This document shows positions 22,207-33,882 of a stretch of 64,000 bases of DNA, in pieces. The DNA is from Ectobius pallidus. Taxonomy: Eukaryota > Arthropoda > Insecta > Blattodea > Ectobiidae. Positions within the stretch are counted from its first letter, which is position 1. Each line of letters opens with the position of its first letter. A program made the position numbers and the translations under genes. The notes beneath the pieces were generated by a model that made no database searches, had not been told where the DNA came from, and worked only from the letters and a program-made list of their open reading frames with translations. The stretch covers positions 85,347,432 through 85,411,431 of the forward strand of contig CAXKWD010000009.1 of the NCBI GenBank assembly GCA_964059195.1, given 5' to 3'.

Positions 22207-23507
22207 ATGCAGATCACCCGAATCCGAATAACCACAGCGCCTTTTAAGTTACACTATGAGGGCAGAACTAATAAATTCAATATCTTTAATGAAAATCAGC
22301 ATGGTTTCAGACCATCAAAGTCTACTAATACAGCAATTTATAGTGTTCACAAAGAAATTTTGTCTTGTCTTGACTCGGGCAAGTGCCCGGTTGGGATATT
22401 CTGTGATCTCAGCAGGGCATTTGACTGTGTGAATCACAATTTGCTCTTGACTAAACTTGAAAGATATGGTATAAGAGGTGTTATCTTACAGTGGTTTTCT
22501 TCTTACCTCAAGGATAGGTATCAATAAGTTGAAATATTACATAAAACAAAAGAACATGCAATGAAATATAGATCTAATAATGTACATATTGATGTTGGTG
22601 TCCCTCAGGGCGCCATTTTAGGACCGATATTGTTTTTACTATAGGCCTATATGTTAACGATTTACCTACATATTTGAAATACTACTTTTTATGTATGTAT
22701 GCTGATGACACCTCGGTTGTAGTATACGATGAAAGTGAACAGCGTCTTGAAACAAAGTGTAACGAGTTATTAAAAGGTTTAAAAACCTTGTTTGATAACA
22801 ATCTTCTTTATTTGAATCTTAATAAAACCGGATTTATTCATTTCCATAATCCACAGAAGAAAAACTTGAAAGACATTAGCATTTGTATTCAAAATAAATT
22901 GCTAAATAAATTGGAATCCACTAAGTTTTTGGGTGTTTAATGTGATCAACATATGTCCTGGAAACATCATTGTGTGAATTTAATTTTGAAATTAAACAGT
23001 GTCAGGATTTTGAGAAATATTCTTGACCATAACATTACACTTTCTTTCTACTACGCACAAGTTGAGTCTAGATTATCTTACGGTATTTGTTTTTGGGGGT
23101 CTGCAGCCATGTTAAATGATGTAGGCCTATTTATTGTCCAGAAACGTATCGTCAGATGCATAGCAGGTGTTGACCATAGAACTTCATGTAGGGAATATTT
23201 TATGAAATACAACTTGTTAACGGTATATGCTTTGTATGTTTTGAAACTTTTGGAACTTGTTCATTTAAACTCATCTCAATTTCAGAAAAATAGCGACTAT
23301 CATAATTATGATACAATATATAAAAATAATCTCTGTACACCGTGTCACCATTTATCTGCAATTAGTAAAACTCATATGGTTTTTGGTTTACAATTATATA
23401 ATAGTTTAACTGTTAATATCAAGAGACTAAATTTATTACTATTTAGAAAGCATGTCAAATCTATCTTAATACAAATATGCCCTACAATTTGGAGGATGCA
23501 CGCGTAG
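22207..23507 (+). pseudogene. Non-LTR retrotransposon reverse transcriptase (LINE), 5'-truncated
   Basis: The + strand encodes most of an RT domain of the CR1/Jockey group. It starts with Gln-His-Gly-Phe-Arg (about 22294), then Phe-Cys-Asp-Leu-Ser-Arg-Ala-Phe-Asp with the first catalytic Asp (22399-22425). Val-Pro-Gln-Gly-Ala-Ile-Leu-Gly-Pro follows (22600-22626), then the catalytic Tyr-Ala-Asp-Asp box (22698-22709), the thumb (Phe-Leu-Gly-Val, about 22927) and a C-terminal Gln-Lys-Arg-Ile-Val-Arg region. Damage: stop TAA at 22525, a TAG plus frameshift caused by an extra TAGGCCTA-type octamer at 22642-22649 in the normal Leu-Leu-Tyr-Val-Asn-Asp motif, and TAA at 22938. No endonuclease domain is present, so it is 5'-truncated and inactive. 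The 3' end runs into an (ATT)n tail. Confidence 0.92.
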
Positions 23508-23641
23508 GCCTTTTAAATCACATAACTTGAAAGCAATAGGCCTAAAACTAATTTTAATTTTTTTCTTTGATATCAGTATTAGAGGAAAATTTGACACTGT
23601 CCATACATTTCTTGTGTCTTCGACAATAAAGATTATTATTA

Positions 23642-23694
<53 letters not shown>
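23508..23694 (+). repeat. LINE 3' UTR and (ATT)n tail
   Basis: A short 3' UTR ends GACAATAAAGATT and continues directly into about 20 ATT units (23631-23694). Simple-repeat tails in place of poly(A) are typical of CR1-like LINEs. This marks the 3' end of the element begun at 22207. Confidence 0.8.
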
Positions 23695-23696
<2 letters not shown>

Positions 23697-24214
23697 AGCA
23701 AGCCCCTTACAACATTGTTCTTCTTACTTTTATTAAATATTAATAATTCTTCTTTGTCTTTATTTTTATCATTTCCATTGGCGTAATCTCAAAAACATAA
23801 TACAGACAATCCTCGGCAAACCTTACGTCCAAGGAGGTATTTAAGGTGGGTTCTGTGGGTTTTAAAGCATTAGTTAGCAAAATAATGTTTTTTGTCACTC
23901 AGGAAGGGGAAGATGTCAGTAATTTGTGGTCAATCAGTGTAGGTCCCAGAATCTAATTTCTACATACGGCAAGTGCTTAATTACATCTAACTTAATTTTG
24001 TTTTTTTCTTTCGATTTCGTAATCCATTATTTAAAGGCGTATTATTTACCATACCATAGGATCACCACCAAGATTTAAAAAGTAACTACTATATAACATG
24101 AACTTATAACTTGAAGGCTGTATTGAACAGTTTTAGCGATTAATTAATATTCCATGTAAGTAATATATTTGTTACTATCCTCGAAAAATAGTATGCAGTA
24201 CACGAGCGTTAAGT

Positions 24215-24880
24215 ACATAACTAGACTTGGGATTTTAGGCTCTAAAAAAATTAGTTTTAGGCACCTAAAACAGGCTTTTAAAATAAGTAAATAGGCTTTT
24301 AAAAGAGAAAATAGGCACTTAAAATAAGCTTTAAAAATGTGTAGACAGACAGAAAAAGTAACATAGTACAATATGCTCTTTAACTGTAACGTGATCTTTT
24401 TTACTGTAAAAAATGTGGTATACCTATTCTTAACAGAAATAATTGCAAAATTAAGACAATTAAAAGTACATTTATCAAAACAGTTTTGGATTATATGAAA
24501 AATTGACACAGTATGTCCCTTCTTACTATATAGCCTACCTGCTACTTGTTTTTTTTTGAGCGAATCCTTCCCCGTCAGTCAGCATTCCTTTGGCGACAAT
24601 TGTTTGGGAAAATCAAGTTTTTGTGAAAAACCCCTCTGCTGTTCTGCTCTTCATTCAGGGATGTCCAGTAAATGATTGTAACAGAAGTTGAATTTTATTT
24701 TAAATGTGCAAAATGGGCATTTTAGGCACTAAAATAGTAAAAATAGGCTCCAAGGCCAAGAATTTTAGGCACTAAAAACTCTATAAATATAAGTGATTTA
24801 TCATGAAATGTCAACATATTTTTAAATAATTCATGTTATTTCATAACGAACAAAATAGGCATTTGCCCTAAAATCCCAGG
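24215..24880. repeat. Repeat with inverted ends and internal TTTTAGGCAC motifs
   Basis: The left edge (CTTGGGATTTTAGGCTCTAA) and right edge (reverse complement CCTGGGATTTTAGGGCAAAT) are inverted. The interior carries many copies of TTTTAGGCAC.TAAAA in both directions (for example 24257, 24309, 24719, 24760). The long - strand frame here (24144-24509) is a by-product of this low-complexity motif. Class unknown. Confidence 0.5.
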
Positions 24881-25322
24881 TATATACATAACATAATATC
24901 GGGAATAAAATAACTCGTCGCAAGCGTATCGTTTTTCAGACTTTTCTTCGCCTCTGTTATTGGGTACTTTCTGACCTAGAATAGCACATTATCACATTTC
25001 TGCAAGGAACAGACTCCTTTCCCACTGGCATTGTATTATGCAGAGTCTGGAATAACTAATGTCTGGGTGCAGAGAATACTCTACCTTCAGATCGTGTTAT
25101 GGAAAAGGCTCTGTGCCTAATTATGTAGGATGAGTTTGATTGTCATGTATTGTTCACATGTATGAACAGCTCCAAGGTGTTTCATTGGTTATGTAAACAG
25201 GTACTTTCACGAGCTTCTCGTTTTACAACCGCATTCTCACCACACTTGCTAAAAATTCTGCTCCTTGTTCCCATGCGGGTGTGTGTGAGGCTTCTAGCTC
25301 CCATCTCCCTTTTAAACTAATT

Positions 25323-25692
25323 GACTAAGCCAGTGGTTTCCAAACTATGGGTCGCGAAAAGGGCGAGAAAAATATAAGGAAAGAGTGTATAATTTAATTT
25401 AATTTGTAAATAAAAAACAACAGTTTCACAAATCTCATTAATTTTTTTTTAAATAAAATGTACTAGTTGGACAAGGTTCTTTATTGAAATAAACTTTACC
25501 ATTTTTATTTCAACTGTGTTTTCTCAGCAGGACATTTGAACACAATAAAACCATTGAAAGGCATATGAAAAACATGTGCTCTATTTTACATAGCCTATAT
25601 TGGTTATCGTTATGTAGTAGTGGGTCGCGAAAAAAATTTCTAGATGAAGGTGGGTCCCAGGACAAAAAAGTTTGGGAACCGCTGGACTAAGT
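25323..25692. mobile_element. hAT-type MITE (CAGTGGTTTCCAAAC ends)
   Basis: The element is 25331-25684. The left end CAGTGGTTTCCAAACTATGG and right end (reverse complement CAGCGGTTCCCAAACTTTTT) are classic hAT termini. They are followed inward by a GGGTCGCGAAAA block at both ends. The flanks GACTAAGC (25323-25330) and GACTAAGT (25685-25692) form an 8-bp duplication with one later change. The 354-bp body is AT-rich and noncoding. Confidence 0.9.
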
Positions 25693-25778
25693 CATCACAT
25701 GCCTTCCTCATAAACATTAATATATGCAGTAATTAATGTCCGTTAAAAAAACTTGTTTCGCCTGAATTTTTTGGCCCT

Positions 25779-26206
25779 AAGCAAAGCCACGGTGGTCAGA
25801 GGTAGCATGCCCGCCTCTAGATCCGAAGGTCGCGGGATCAAACCCGGCCGCGGTCGATGGATAATTCAGGACGTAAAAATCCTGGGCACGGAGTCCTCCG
25901 GGAGGGACTTTAAGCTGGGGGGGGGGGGGGCTTGCCGTAGATTTACGGCACGTAAAAGAACTCCAAGCCTAAATTAGAGTCTCTCGACAAAATTTCTCGG
26001 CCCTTTCACGTCCAAGTAATACCTTAGTTTCCGGAGGGGGTTTGAGAGGCGATGGGCTTACCACCTGTCCCTCTGTCCTCTCTCGGAAAATAAGAGTAAC
26101 AAAATTAGTATAGGTAATGAAACCTCCACTTGGAGGCCCTATGCCCCACCATAGGGGTTACAGGAACGAGTCAGTCAGTCAGTCAGTCAGTCAGTCAGTC
26201 AAGCAA
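25779..26206 (+). mobile_element. tRNA-derived SINE (type 2) with (CAGT)n tail
   Basis: A-box GTGGTCAGAGGTAGCATGCC (25792-25811) and B-box GCGGGATCAAACCC (25831-25844) have tRNA-like spacing. The body includes GGAGTCCTCCGGGAGGGACTT, a poly-G tract, TAGATTTACGGCACGTAAAA and GAGAGGCGATGGGC. It ends in about eight CAGT/GTCA units (26170-26200). AAGCAA at 25779 and 26201 may be a short target duplication. The 74- and 73-codon frames here are shadows of the SINE. Confidence 0.8.
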
Positions 26207-27670
26207 GCGTGTACGATTTTCTCACTTCTCAATCTGACACACAGTAGGCCTAAATGTTCGAACTTGTTGGTCCATAGTAGTGTTACTGTTATAATTACGG
26301 CCCGGAAGTTACTCTATCAGAGACGAAATATGCTCTAAAACTTGTAAATTATGTTTTAAAATCAATGAAGGTTGCTCTATCATTTAAGTAATTTTAATAC
26401 TTTACGTTCTCTTGTTAGCTGAAGTACAATATAAATTATTACAAAAAATGTAAATAAATAATTTATAATTATTACATTACAAAAAAGTTTTAGAAATGCC
26501 ACTTTAATATTATACAATCAGTTCCCAAAACATCAGGCTATGTACCCTCAGTTATCGTACAGTCGGTTCTCAATACATTCATTTAGCCAAATATGCTGTA
26601 AATGTTTGAATTAACAGATATACGCACGAAGTATAAAATCTGAGAGATATTTGTAGTTAAAATGTGACAAATTAATAAAAAATATGCACAAATATTAAAA
26701 ATATCAAGAAAATTTGTCGATTTTTTGCAAAATTAATAAAATATGCAACAATATGCCAAATGAAATAATTTTTCTTTCATGCCTTGTGCATATTTTAACA
26801 TTAGTATGTATTGCAGTGCATTACTAAAAATATGATTTTTCATAAACTTCTGGACTCTGTTTATAGCATATTAGGATGTACCCTTGTTGGAAATGTCTTT
26901 TTAACCGAATCCAGGAAAAGTAAAGATTCTGTTTTACCCTTCACACACGTGTCACAAAGAATTTGTTCTACAATTTGGAAAAAATCTGAAAATCTTACGT
27001 GGAATAATAATAAAGTACAAACATGTGTCCAAGAAGCGAGGCTCCAAGTATACCAACCTTAAAACCTTACAATTTTGTCTTGTTGCACTAGCTTATTGAT
27101 CTCATATGCATGATCACGTGAACGGCGCTCGGAACTTACTTACTTTCGCCTGGCGGTTCTCACAATTTTTTAGTACTCATTGTGCGAGTTCTTATTTCAA
27201 TTTGTTGCTGAATTTAGCAGGCGCAACTAGTCGAATGGTATGTAGTTCCTGTACACTGATCTTTGATGTAATGACGCACCTGTGCTGTAATGAGTGCGTT
27301 AAGTTGAGTTGCCGACACTGGGTTCTGGAAATTTACTTATTCACCATGACAGCATGAACGGGAAATGGACGAAAAACACTATCAAAGGGGAAAAAACAGA
27401 AATGTTCATATTAATAAAGTTTAATCGGTTTTTGGTAATAGATAGATGTTTAATCTGTTCTTTTGGGGGGAGAGGGAATTTTTAGATTATCTACTATGGG
27501 ATTATTTACCCACATGTGTGGTATAAACATTTGGGGACGCACTTATAATAAATACATGTGAAGATTATTAATTATACTGCAAAGAAGAGCAACAAGAATA
27601 ATTTTTAATTTAAATTAAGTTACAATTTAATAGTTTTCATAAAATATGCTACAAAACGTGGATTAATAAT
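26207..27670. other. No gene or element recognised
   Basis: AT-rich DNA. 26640-26790 is enriched in ATATGCA-type words. The 83-codon frames at 26811 and 27106 lack coding-like composition or splice sites. Confidence 0.4.
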
Positions 27671-27913
27671 TGAAGCGTTTAGTTTTATAAGGGTCTAAGT
27701 GCCAAGATCATGATTTTTCAGCTGATAATTTTCAATAGATATATGTACCCAGGCCAACGCATTTCAGAAGGGTTCAGGAAAAGCCACGTTAGTAGCAATA
27801 AATTCCAAAAAATTTCACTGGGTCTATCTACGGCACATCTATCGGTGAGTCTGTTTTGTTTTCTACACAATCATGATTTTGGCACTTAGACCCTTATAAA
27901 ACTAAACGCTTCA
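27671..27913. mobile_element. 243-bp MITE with 45-bp terminal inverted repeats
   Basis: 27671-27715 (TGAAGCGTTTAGTTTTATAA...) and 27869-27913 are inverted copies matching at about 44 of 45 positions. The inverted repeat may extend two bases outward (AATT). Near-identical arms imply a young copy. The interior is noncoding. Superfamily unassigned because the target duplication is ambiguous in this AT-rich context. Confidence 0.85.
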
Positions 27914-28261
27914 ATTTACGTTTGCATGTATAATACTAGAAGTAAATAATAGAAGAATGTATTCCAGTATTATCACTTCACAGGTACCCATTAATTGAAT
28001 GAATAGGCTTATAGTTAGATTTGTGCAAAGACGGTTTAAGGCTTGAGGAAAGCAAACATGAAGGAAGTGAAATACCAACACCGTACAGACCGACATGAAA
28101 TTGCACTACTTGCCCGGAGTCACGTCCGCAGTATGTCTACTGTTATTTCATCAGTACAAATTTATTAGTGCTATTTACAAGTTCTATTTGCAGTTAGAAA
28201 ACAGCAATTAATTAATTAATTAACTTATAAGCGAAATAAATCATTTTACCTTGTCTTATTT

Positions 28262-28445
28262 TTTTATGCCAAAGGTCACGGGTTCTATCCTAGCCCCAAT
28301 TGGAGGCAATTATGTGTGCATAAAATATGCCCAGTCCCATGTTTGTAGATTTACAGTTGTGTAAAATAACTCTTGCAGACAAAATACCAGCACACCAGCA
28401 GCGGTCACAGGCATAATTAGTAGTAAACCCACGTCGTTAAATAAC
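28262..28445 (+). mobile_element. tRNA-derived SINE (type 1, copy 2)
   Basis: The A-box half is missing or unrecognisable. From the B-box (CACGGGTTCTATCCT, about 28277) onward the body matches 20455-20598: GGCAATTATGTGTGCATAAA, GTAGATTTACAGTTGTGTAA, ATACCAGCACACCAGCAGCG, then a CGTCGTTAAATAAC 3' end. Confidence 0.7.
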
Positions 28446-28679
28446 TGTAACAACCACCAGTCATAGCCTCCTACATTTTGCAACAATAATATAATATAGA
28501 AAACTCTTTAGAAACAAAATGCGCTTGTATATGTTGACTTGGGACATTCTTTTACAACCTCCTAATATTTATTTTCGCCCGCGATGGAGTCCCCTCGACC
28601 ACTTAATGGTACCTACTTTAGCATTTCCTTTTGAAAGAGTTTTGTTTTTAAAATAATTGTTGCTGTATTTTGAGAGTTG

Positions 28680-29345
28680 TTTCGGAATAATGCGACCTGT
28701 TAATGCACTAGTGACTTTTATGATCTTTCATAATGGTATATTATGTAATGAGCCTGTAATGACATTTATTAAGACGCGAGTTTATTTATGAAACAAGCAA
28801 CGCGAGTTTCATAATTTTCATTTAATTGCCATGATAAGCAAGTTGCATACCACTGTTTTTGTTCGACCATAATTAGTGTAAGTGTTTAAGTTTTGAGATT
28901 TTTAGATTCACTCAAGCAAACGCCAATGAGGCCACCATGCCCTTCGTGTCAACTGATTGTCGTAGTTCTTGTCTTCTACGAGATATGGAAGGTCATGGCG
29001 TTGGTCAAATCGAAGCTACCTTACGGTTGATTTCTTGAAACTAATGGATTTTTGAAACACAAATTGAATTCATTTTAGCATGATATTAAAATTAACACGA
29101 GACAGAATTTATTTTATTTTAAATACAGGTTTTTATTATTCAGATTTAAGCTGTTACTCTCAAAGTCTCAAGATCGTTGCGTGTGGGATAATAATCGATT
29201 CCACACCGATGTCGAAATGAGAGTCAATTTGATAAGCATAGTATAGTATAGTTAAACAAAGAGTATATTTGAAATTTGAAATTGCTCCTTTCAGCACTTT
29301 TCTAAGTAAAATATGCATACATTTTGCACTTCCACACTTCATTTA
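28680..29345. repeat. Dispersed repeat family B, copy 1 (uninterrupted)
   Basis: This aligns in order with 47965-48078 and then 48795-49440. Shared blocks are AATGACATTTATTAAGACGCGAG, GCAAGTTGCATACCACTGTT, TTCGACCATAATTA, TTAAGTTTTGAGAT, GTCTTCTACGAGA, TTTTATTTTAAATACAGG, TCTCAAG.TTCAAGATCGTT and TCGAAATG. The shared block TTTTATTTTAAATACAG and its neighbourhood are the best conserved. It is a repeat of about 0.65 kb of unknown class. Confidence 0.65.
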
Positions 29346-29905
29346 AAATCTTAGAATCCAGAAATTCGAGATTTGGTTGGTGTGATCTTTCAGATCAGTA
29401 GTATTTCCTTAGAATGTGAATATGAAGTCTGAGCAGTGTCAAGAATTTTCGTCCCAGATAGGACAGGATGGAAACTTATAATACTGTTCACTCTACCACT
29501 TACCCAGTTTTAGTTTTCTCGTTACTCAGTTTTATCCATTTTTTCATCCGTCTCTGCAGGCCTGAATAAATTCCTTCGCTAGCAGGATGTGGGCCGCGGG
29601 CCATAGTTTTTAAACCTTGGATCTAGAGTAATACTTTAGTGCTAACATACTGCACTGATATGCTATAGCTCTATACTTTTGCAGATATGCGGGTGGAGGA
29701 GGGGCATGCAAGGTCCCGCTTCCATACACGTGTGGGCAATAAAACAGCTATTGCACTTGGTAATTACTACTCTCAGATTCCTCACTACTTACCATTCTCC
29801 ACCACCTGTTGAAGTGCATTCCTTTTTACCTTGACCAAGACGGTTCTCACTACCGTATTAATAATAATTGATTAATTGATTAAATTTAATAACGTCCTCT
29901 TAAAA

Positions 29906-30403
29906 GTCATTGAGGCTTACTGATCGGGAAGAACATAGTCTGAGAGTGTTAGAAAACAGGGGGCTTAGAAAAATATTTGGGCCCAAGAGGGATGAAAATG
30001 GGGACAGGAGAAAATTGCGTAACGACGAGCTTCATGAGCTGTATGCTTCACCGGATCTAGTAAGGGTACTTAAATCGCGAAGGATGAAATGGGCTGGACA
30101 TGTTGCACGCATGGGGAAGGAAAGGCATATCTCAAAAGTATTAACTGGGAGACCCGAAGGAAAAGACCACGCGGAAGACATAGACATAGGTGGGAGGACA
30201 ATCTTAGAATGGATTTAAGGGAAGTAGGATTTGCTAGGAATGATTGAATTGAGTTAGCACAGAATAATGTTGAATGGCGGACTCAGGTAAGCGCGGCAAT
30301 GAACCTCCGGGTTCCATGAAATAGATAATATTCCTTTAGCTTGCTGAGGAGTTGTCAATTGCCATTGAGTAGTAAGTAAGTAAGTAAGTAAATGTCATTG
30401 AGG
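29906..30403 (+). pseudogene. 5'-truncated LINE 3' end with 10-bp target duplication
   Basis: The insertion 29916-30393 is flanked by exact GTCATTGAGG repeats (29906-29915 and 30394-30403). The + frame encodes the ORF2 C-terminus common in insect LINEs. It begins Glu-Asn-Arg-Gly-Leu-Arg-Lys-Ile-Phe-Gly-Pro-Lys-Arg-Asp-Glu, then Lys-Ser-Arg-Arg-Met-Lys-Trp-Ala-Gly-His-Val-Ala-Arg-Met-Gly. Next come Leu-Thr-Gly-Arg-Pro-Glu-Gly-Lys and, after a frameshift near 30165, Trp-Glu-Asp-Asn-Leu-Arg-Met-Asp-Leu-Arg-Glu-Val. It ends near Met-Asn-Leu-Arg-Val-Pro. The 3' tail is (AAGT)n at about 30370-30391. This is a clean example of target-primed insertion of a truncated copy. Confidence 0.92.
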
Positions 30404-31287
30404 GGGATTGCTTGAATGTACTCACAGTTTTTTCCCCCCCTTAAATTTTGTCCAATTGAAAATAAATTCAAATGTCTGCGTTCAAACACTTACCTACTGG
30501 TGTATCTATCAAAGTTCATCCACTTCATAAAAACCATTATTTTTCCTATTCGTGTGTGTATTTTGTCAGACTAGCTTTATTTATCTGCCGATTGTGCTAC
30601 GTCAGTGGCCATATTTGTATTAAAAAAAATCACATGTACCCCTAGAGGCATGCGTTTCGTACTTTGGGATCCAGGTACTGTAACGGTTGTTCAGTAATCA
30701 TATTGATCGTTGTCTCCACCAATACTCAATATAATTATTATACTAATTATGTTGAAAAATTTAAATTATAGGTGGTATAGACGACCCTATTATAATCGCA
30801 GCAAGGTTTAATTTATTTGTCATACAGCATACTACAGTAAAATTATATTGTGCAGTACACGTAGGTCTACAAATAGGTTTACTTCCGCTGCCCGTATAGT
30901 CCAGTTACTCATTGCATACCCAGGCGGCTTCCTTTCGTTAGGAGGAAAAGTTTGCCGACAGCTCAACTCATGTTCTTTGTTTTTACCGCACCAATCAGCT
31001 AGTTACCCCAGCCAATCAAAATCTAAGAATGTCCTGTGACGATTTTGACAGCTACTCGTCTACTCCGCGTGGAGTTAAATGCACGGTTGCAAGATCAAGT
31101 TACAGTAAGCAATAACACGGGTGAATTGAATAAAGCGAAGGAAGAACTGAGGTCAGTGATAACAATGAGAGAATATTGTAACGTTGCTTTTGTTTTGGAT
31201 AGCGGAAGCCCAAGACCTATTTAGTGAGATCAATTAACATAAAGAAACACCGAAACCTTTGAAGCCGATTGGCCATCCAATGAGTAA
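30404..31287. other. No gene recognised
   Basis: The 30860-31220 part is less AT-rich and contains two CCAATCA boxes (about 30990 and 31013). No exon structure or element ends were identified. The frames at 30848 and 31036 are not supported as genes. Confidence 0.4.
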
Positions 31288-31500
31288 CTGCACTATACCA
31301 TAGGTACAGGTAGAGGAAGTATTGTTTTCGACCCCCAGATCCGGAGTTGAGTTTTTAACATAAACAACACGTTTTGAGGTCCCGGAATCCAAAAATAGTT
31401 TTTGGATTTACATGTCTGTGTGTGTATGTGTGAAGAGCCTAGCTCCAGAACGAAAATCTTATGAAAACAAAATTTTGTAGAATCTTCCACGCTGCTGCTC
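31288..31500 (-). repeat. Dispersed repeat family A, copy 2 (reverse)
   Basis: Reverse-complement match to the distal half of family A: ACAATACTTCCTCTACCTGTACC, TTTTTGGATTC, an ACATGTCTGTG/CACA-type run and GAGCTAGGCTCTTCACAC. At the position where copy 1 has ATAGGCCTACTT, this copy has only ATACTT. Confidence 0.7.
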
Positions 31501-31549
31501 ATTTCTCTGGGTAGGGCCAGGTAAAAAGAACTAGGCCTACATATTTTGT

Positions 31550-31790
31550 TTAGGTTGTGTATCCTTCTGGGATGAGACGAATCGTGGGAACAGACACAGA
31601 CGGACAGACATTTTCCCGTCCCCGCACGATCTCATAAAGTACCATTCTGGCACTTAATAATTGGCAATGCGCGCGTCGGGGAGAGTCACAGATATAGAGG
31701 AATAGATCGGCAGCGTAAGGGGAGGGACTGAAGCCAACGCGTTCGCTGCGTCGCCATATTGCGATCACCAACAATCTGACGAAAGGAAGA
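31550..31790 (-). repeat. Dispersed repeat family F, copy 1
   Basis: Shares GCTGCCGATCTATTCCTC-TATATCTGTG and TTGGTGAT..CAATATGGCG with 33742-33882. Its other half (read on +, about 31590-31662: ACAGACGGACAGAC, CTCATAAAGTA, CATTCTGGCACTTAATAA) recurs at 60410-60505. Confidence 0.6.
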
Positions 31791-32260
31791 GAAGCGGGCG
31801 CGGGAATCAAACAAGAAATGCTTTTTAAAGCTGTTTTGGATCTCACAATCTAGTAAATACATTAATAAATACAGTTTTATTGTAATTCGGCCATTACAGC
31901 AATAGACGTCACACTTATGCACTAACTTATAATAAAATCAGGTAAACTGATATAACAAAAGTGCCAAAGTGCATGTAGAACCTAATGGTCTTAAGTTTGT
32001 ACACAGAAGATGCTTCTGTAGGATTAATGTTAATTTATAGTCACATATCTTTTACATTTATTCAGCTTTGGCTGGTAAACTGGTGACTCGTCAATTTGAG
32101 CTTATACTTGCTAAAGTTACAAACTAGAAATATTCTAGCTTAGGCCTATACTATATTACTTGTAAATCATGATTACATATAAGGAAAATCTAACACTAAT
32201 GTAATTATCTTTCTAGTGCTATTAATGAGTGCTTGAAAATGGAATGATTTCTTTTACTAT

Positions 32261-33072
32261 TTTTGAAGTGAAACTTCTTTAGCCGCGATAGGGGTAAATC
32301 GAGAACTTGTGTAACGCTCAAAATCGTCACGAAATTAGTGAGGTGTGGCGGAACGGACTGCACAGAAAACAATCAACTCAATGATTAGGGTTATCCAAGA
32401 TTTAAAAAATGTAAAAATCCAAAATAAAAAAATTGAAAATCCAAAAATTAAAAAATCCAAAATAAAAAAAATTCAGAGATACAAGATTTAAAAAATCCAA
32501 AATTCCAAAATTAAAAAGTAAAAAAGTCCAAAATTTAAATAAAAATTAAAAAGACCAAATAGGCCTATCCAAAATTTAAAAAAAAAAATCAAAAAATTCA
32601 AAATTTAATAATTAAAAAGACGATAATAAAAAATTATATGTGACATCCAAGTAATAAAAAAATTCAGTGATCTGAAGTTTAAAAAATCCAAAGTTAAAAA
32701 TCTAAAATACCAAAAATAAAAATATTAAAAGAACAAAAATTTAAAAAAATCCAAAATTAAAAAGTCCAAACCCAATATTAAAAAGTCCAACAATCCAAAA
32801 TTCATTTTCAAATTGAGGTTTAGGTTTTCTTTGATAATAACAGTGTTTTTATATTGAAATAATAAACAATTTTATAGAAATTAAAAAAAAAATTGTTCAG
32901 ACCCCCAGTATTGGAGGGCGCAGAAGGACCTTGCTATGGCCCTGGCTAGAAGAAGCAGCTACAAAAAAAACAGCGATTGCTGCATGAATCCAATATTCCA
33001 AAATTGAAAAAATCCAAAAATTAAAACAAGTTTCACTTCTGTCGCGTGGCGTTCCACGCACACTTTTTTTTT
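32261..33072 (+). mobile_element. Minisatellite-filled repeat element, copy A
   Basis: The left flank contains GAAGTGAAACTTCTTTAGCC and then TAACGCTCAAAATCGTCACG. The 3' flank contains AAGTTTCACTTCTGTCGCG and a hairpin GCGTGGCGTTCCACGC. Between them, from about 32396, is roughly 0.4 kb of degenerate AAAATCCAAAATT-type tandem repeat. Copies B (34180-34717) and C (reverse, 43427-44099) share both flanks. Copy A also has an extra insert of about 180 bp at 32813-33000. There is no coding capacity. Short GAAGTG inverted motifs near the ends are suggestive of a DNA transposon, but the target duplication is unclear. Confidence 0.75.
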
Positions 33073-33741
33073 ATTAATTATAATTATATGTTAACCTCAT
33101 ATTCAAGGAATTCTCTGATTAAGTAATATGTTCTTTGCAAAAACCCGTTTTAAATTTTAATTTTGAATTGTCTGCTATTAGATGCTTTTGTTTCGTTTCA
33201 CATTTTATTGTATGTTTTTTTGCCCATGTATTGTGGTTGTATGCTGTTGGAGGGTTAATCTATGGGAACAGAATTTTTACAACTCGGTTTCTGGTGTTGT
33301 GTTCGTGAGATTTTGTGTGTTGTATTGGTCAAAATTAATATGTACATGAGTTAGAAGCTCTAGTAAATACATTGAAGGAAATGTTAATATTTGTAGATCT
33401 CTAAAGAGTGGCCTGATTGATTCCCTGTAGGATGAATGGGTCATAATTCGTATGATTTTTTATTTATTTTGAAGATGCTTTCCCATTCGCTGCAGTTTCC
33501 CCAGACAATTATTCCGTAAACCAGTATTGAATGAAAATAGCCGTAATAGACCCAGTTTAAGCAATAGTAATTTGGCAAATTTATAAGTGAATGTTAATTT
33601 GACCTCCGTTATTAGTGGTATAGTATGTATTTGAAATTACAGGATTCCCAAACATCACTGTGATTCACCATTTCACTATATATTCGGGATTATGTAGGAA
33701 GAAAAACAATTTTCCTTAATGAATACGTGGTACTTAAGCGG
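33073..33741. other. No gene or element recognised
   Basis: AT-rich spacer between two repeat insertions. Confidence 0.4.
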
Positions 33742-33882
33742 AAACGTTGGTGATACCAATATGGCGTCGGCACTGCTTCCCTTGCCCCTCTTCGCCCCTG
33801 ACTCGGCTTCACTGCCACCTGCAGTTAAGGATACGACGCTGCCGATCTATTCCTCTATATCTGTGGGGAGAGTCAATCACGA
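33742..33882 (+). repeat. Dispersed repeat family F, copy 2
   Basis: Matches 31690-31790 (reverse) at TTGGTGATACCAATATGGCG and ACGCTGCCGATCTATTCC-TCTATATCTGTG. The ATG frame across it (33719-33976) is not supported as a gene. Confidence 0.55.

Noticed and set aside
24144..24509. 121-codon minus-strand frame with hydrophobic, membrane-like composition
   Set aside because: It is a translation of the low-complexity TTTTAGGC.TTTAAAA repeats (24215-24880). The Phe-Lys-Ala-Tyr-Phe-Lys-Cys-like pattern follows from the repeat.
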